Positions 5,451 to 5,724 of a DNA stretch of 5,724 nucleotides are shown one piece after another. Position 1 is the stretch's first letter. Every line of letters starts with the position of its first letter. The notes under the pieces were generated by a model. That model was not told where the DNA came from, searched no databases, and was given only the letters and a program-made list of their open reading frames with translations. The stretch spans positions 1-5,724 of the forward strand of contig DATJZH010000038.1 in NCBI GenBank assembly GCA_035499215.1. The letters are read 5' to 3'. The stretch comes from DATJZH01 sp035499215. GTDB taxonomy: Bacteria > Actinomycetota > Actinomycetes > Streptosporangiales > Streptosporangiaceae. Both the position numbers and the translations under genes were made by a program.

Positions 5451-5724
5451 CCACCACGCCGATCAAGACGCTGCCCGCGGGCCGGATTATCCCGCGCACC
5501 CCCCATAACCAAAGACCCTCTACCTGGTACGACGAACGCGAACTCGGGATAACCGGGACCGCAGGATAATACGAGACACTCCCAGAACGTTCCGCAACAA
5601 TGATCCACTGGGCCATGATCGACAATATCAGCCGACGGCTCACCGGCGAATCCACCCAAACATGGCGCGTCGACCCCACCGAACCGGGCGAACCATCCGT
5701 GACCTAGATCAGATGTCCTCTTAG

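Larger units (their letters stand above)
5414..5724. promoter_or_regulatory. Gene-free leader upstream of the operon
   Basis: No supportable gene lies in these 311 bp; the open frames here have no convincing ribosome site. It is visibly less GC-rich than the coding part, and the operon promoter is expected in it. Candidate minus-strand -10 boxes are GATAAT (5491-5486) and TATCCT (5568-5563), but neither has a good TTGACA-like -35 at 16-18 bp, so I do not assign a promoter. It contains the 10-8-10 inverted repeat and three copies of GGATAA (5547-5552, 5564-5569, and inverted at 5487-5492). Confidence 0.6.

Noticed and set aside
5414..5659. N-terminal extension of recombinase A up to 5659
   Set aside because: The ATG at 5413 has an excellent ribosome site. 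The extra 82 residues would read through the inverted repeat and lower-GC leader and have no recombinase-like content.
5437..5679. 80-codon minus-strand frame in the leader
   Set aside because: It has no good ribosome site, no recognisable motif, and crosses the leader repeats.
1..5724. CRISPR array, tRNA or rRNA
   Set aside because: I saw no regularly spaced direct repeats and no cloverleaf or rRNA-like sequence on either strand.

Overview
The window is GC-rich DNA with strongly GC-biased third codon positions, GTG starts and AGGAGG-type ribosome binding sites. This points to an actinomycete of the Streptomyces/Frankia/Streptosporangiales type; the genus cannot be read from the sequence. 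Everything I can support as coding lies on the minus strand, so transcription runs from high to low coordinates. The plus-strand open frames are antisense shadows.

Layout in transcription order. (1) 5414-5724 is a gene-free leader, less GC-rich than the rest. It holds a perfect 10-8-10 inverted repeat whose proximal arm runs into the ribosome binding site of the first gene, and three copies of the hexamer GGATAA (one inverted). (2) 5413-4142 is tyrosine recombinase A (423 aa). (3) 4196-3267 is tyrosine recombinase B (309 aa); it overlaps A by 55 bp and has its own Shine-Dalgarno inside A. (4) A spacer of about 120-200 bp holds a perfect 9-bp hairpin and a five-tract G-quadruplex motif. (5) 3149-2028 is tyrosine recombinase C (373 aa; start uncertain). 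(6) 2031-1702 is a 109-aa Xre-like helix-turn-helix protein, coupled to C by an ATGA overlap. (7) From 1700 off the left edge runs a long zinc-ribbon protein (566 codons visible) with sixteen CxxC pairs, i.e. eight candidate zinc ribbons; it starts one base after the helix-turn-helix stop codon.

All three recombinases keep the complete R-K-HxxR-H-Y catalytic set, so each looks active. A and B resemble the first two proteins of recombinase-in-trio (RIT) elements. C is not the usual third RIT protein. It belongs to a different group that, from memory of actinomycete proteins, travels with the helix-turn-helix and zinc-ribbon genes. The window may therefore be a hybrid of a RIT-like A-B pair and a separate C/HTH/zinc-ribbon module, with the join near 3190-3340. 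Together the genes look like a DNA-rearrangement system: three strand-exchange enzymes, a small regulator or architectural DNA-binding protein, and a large zinc-ribbon protein that may act in DNA recognition or complex assembly. No cargo gene and no complete element ends are visible.
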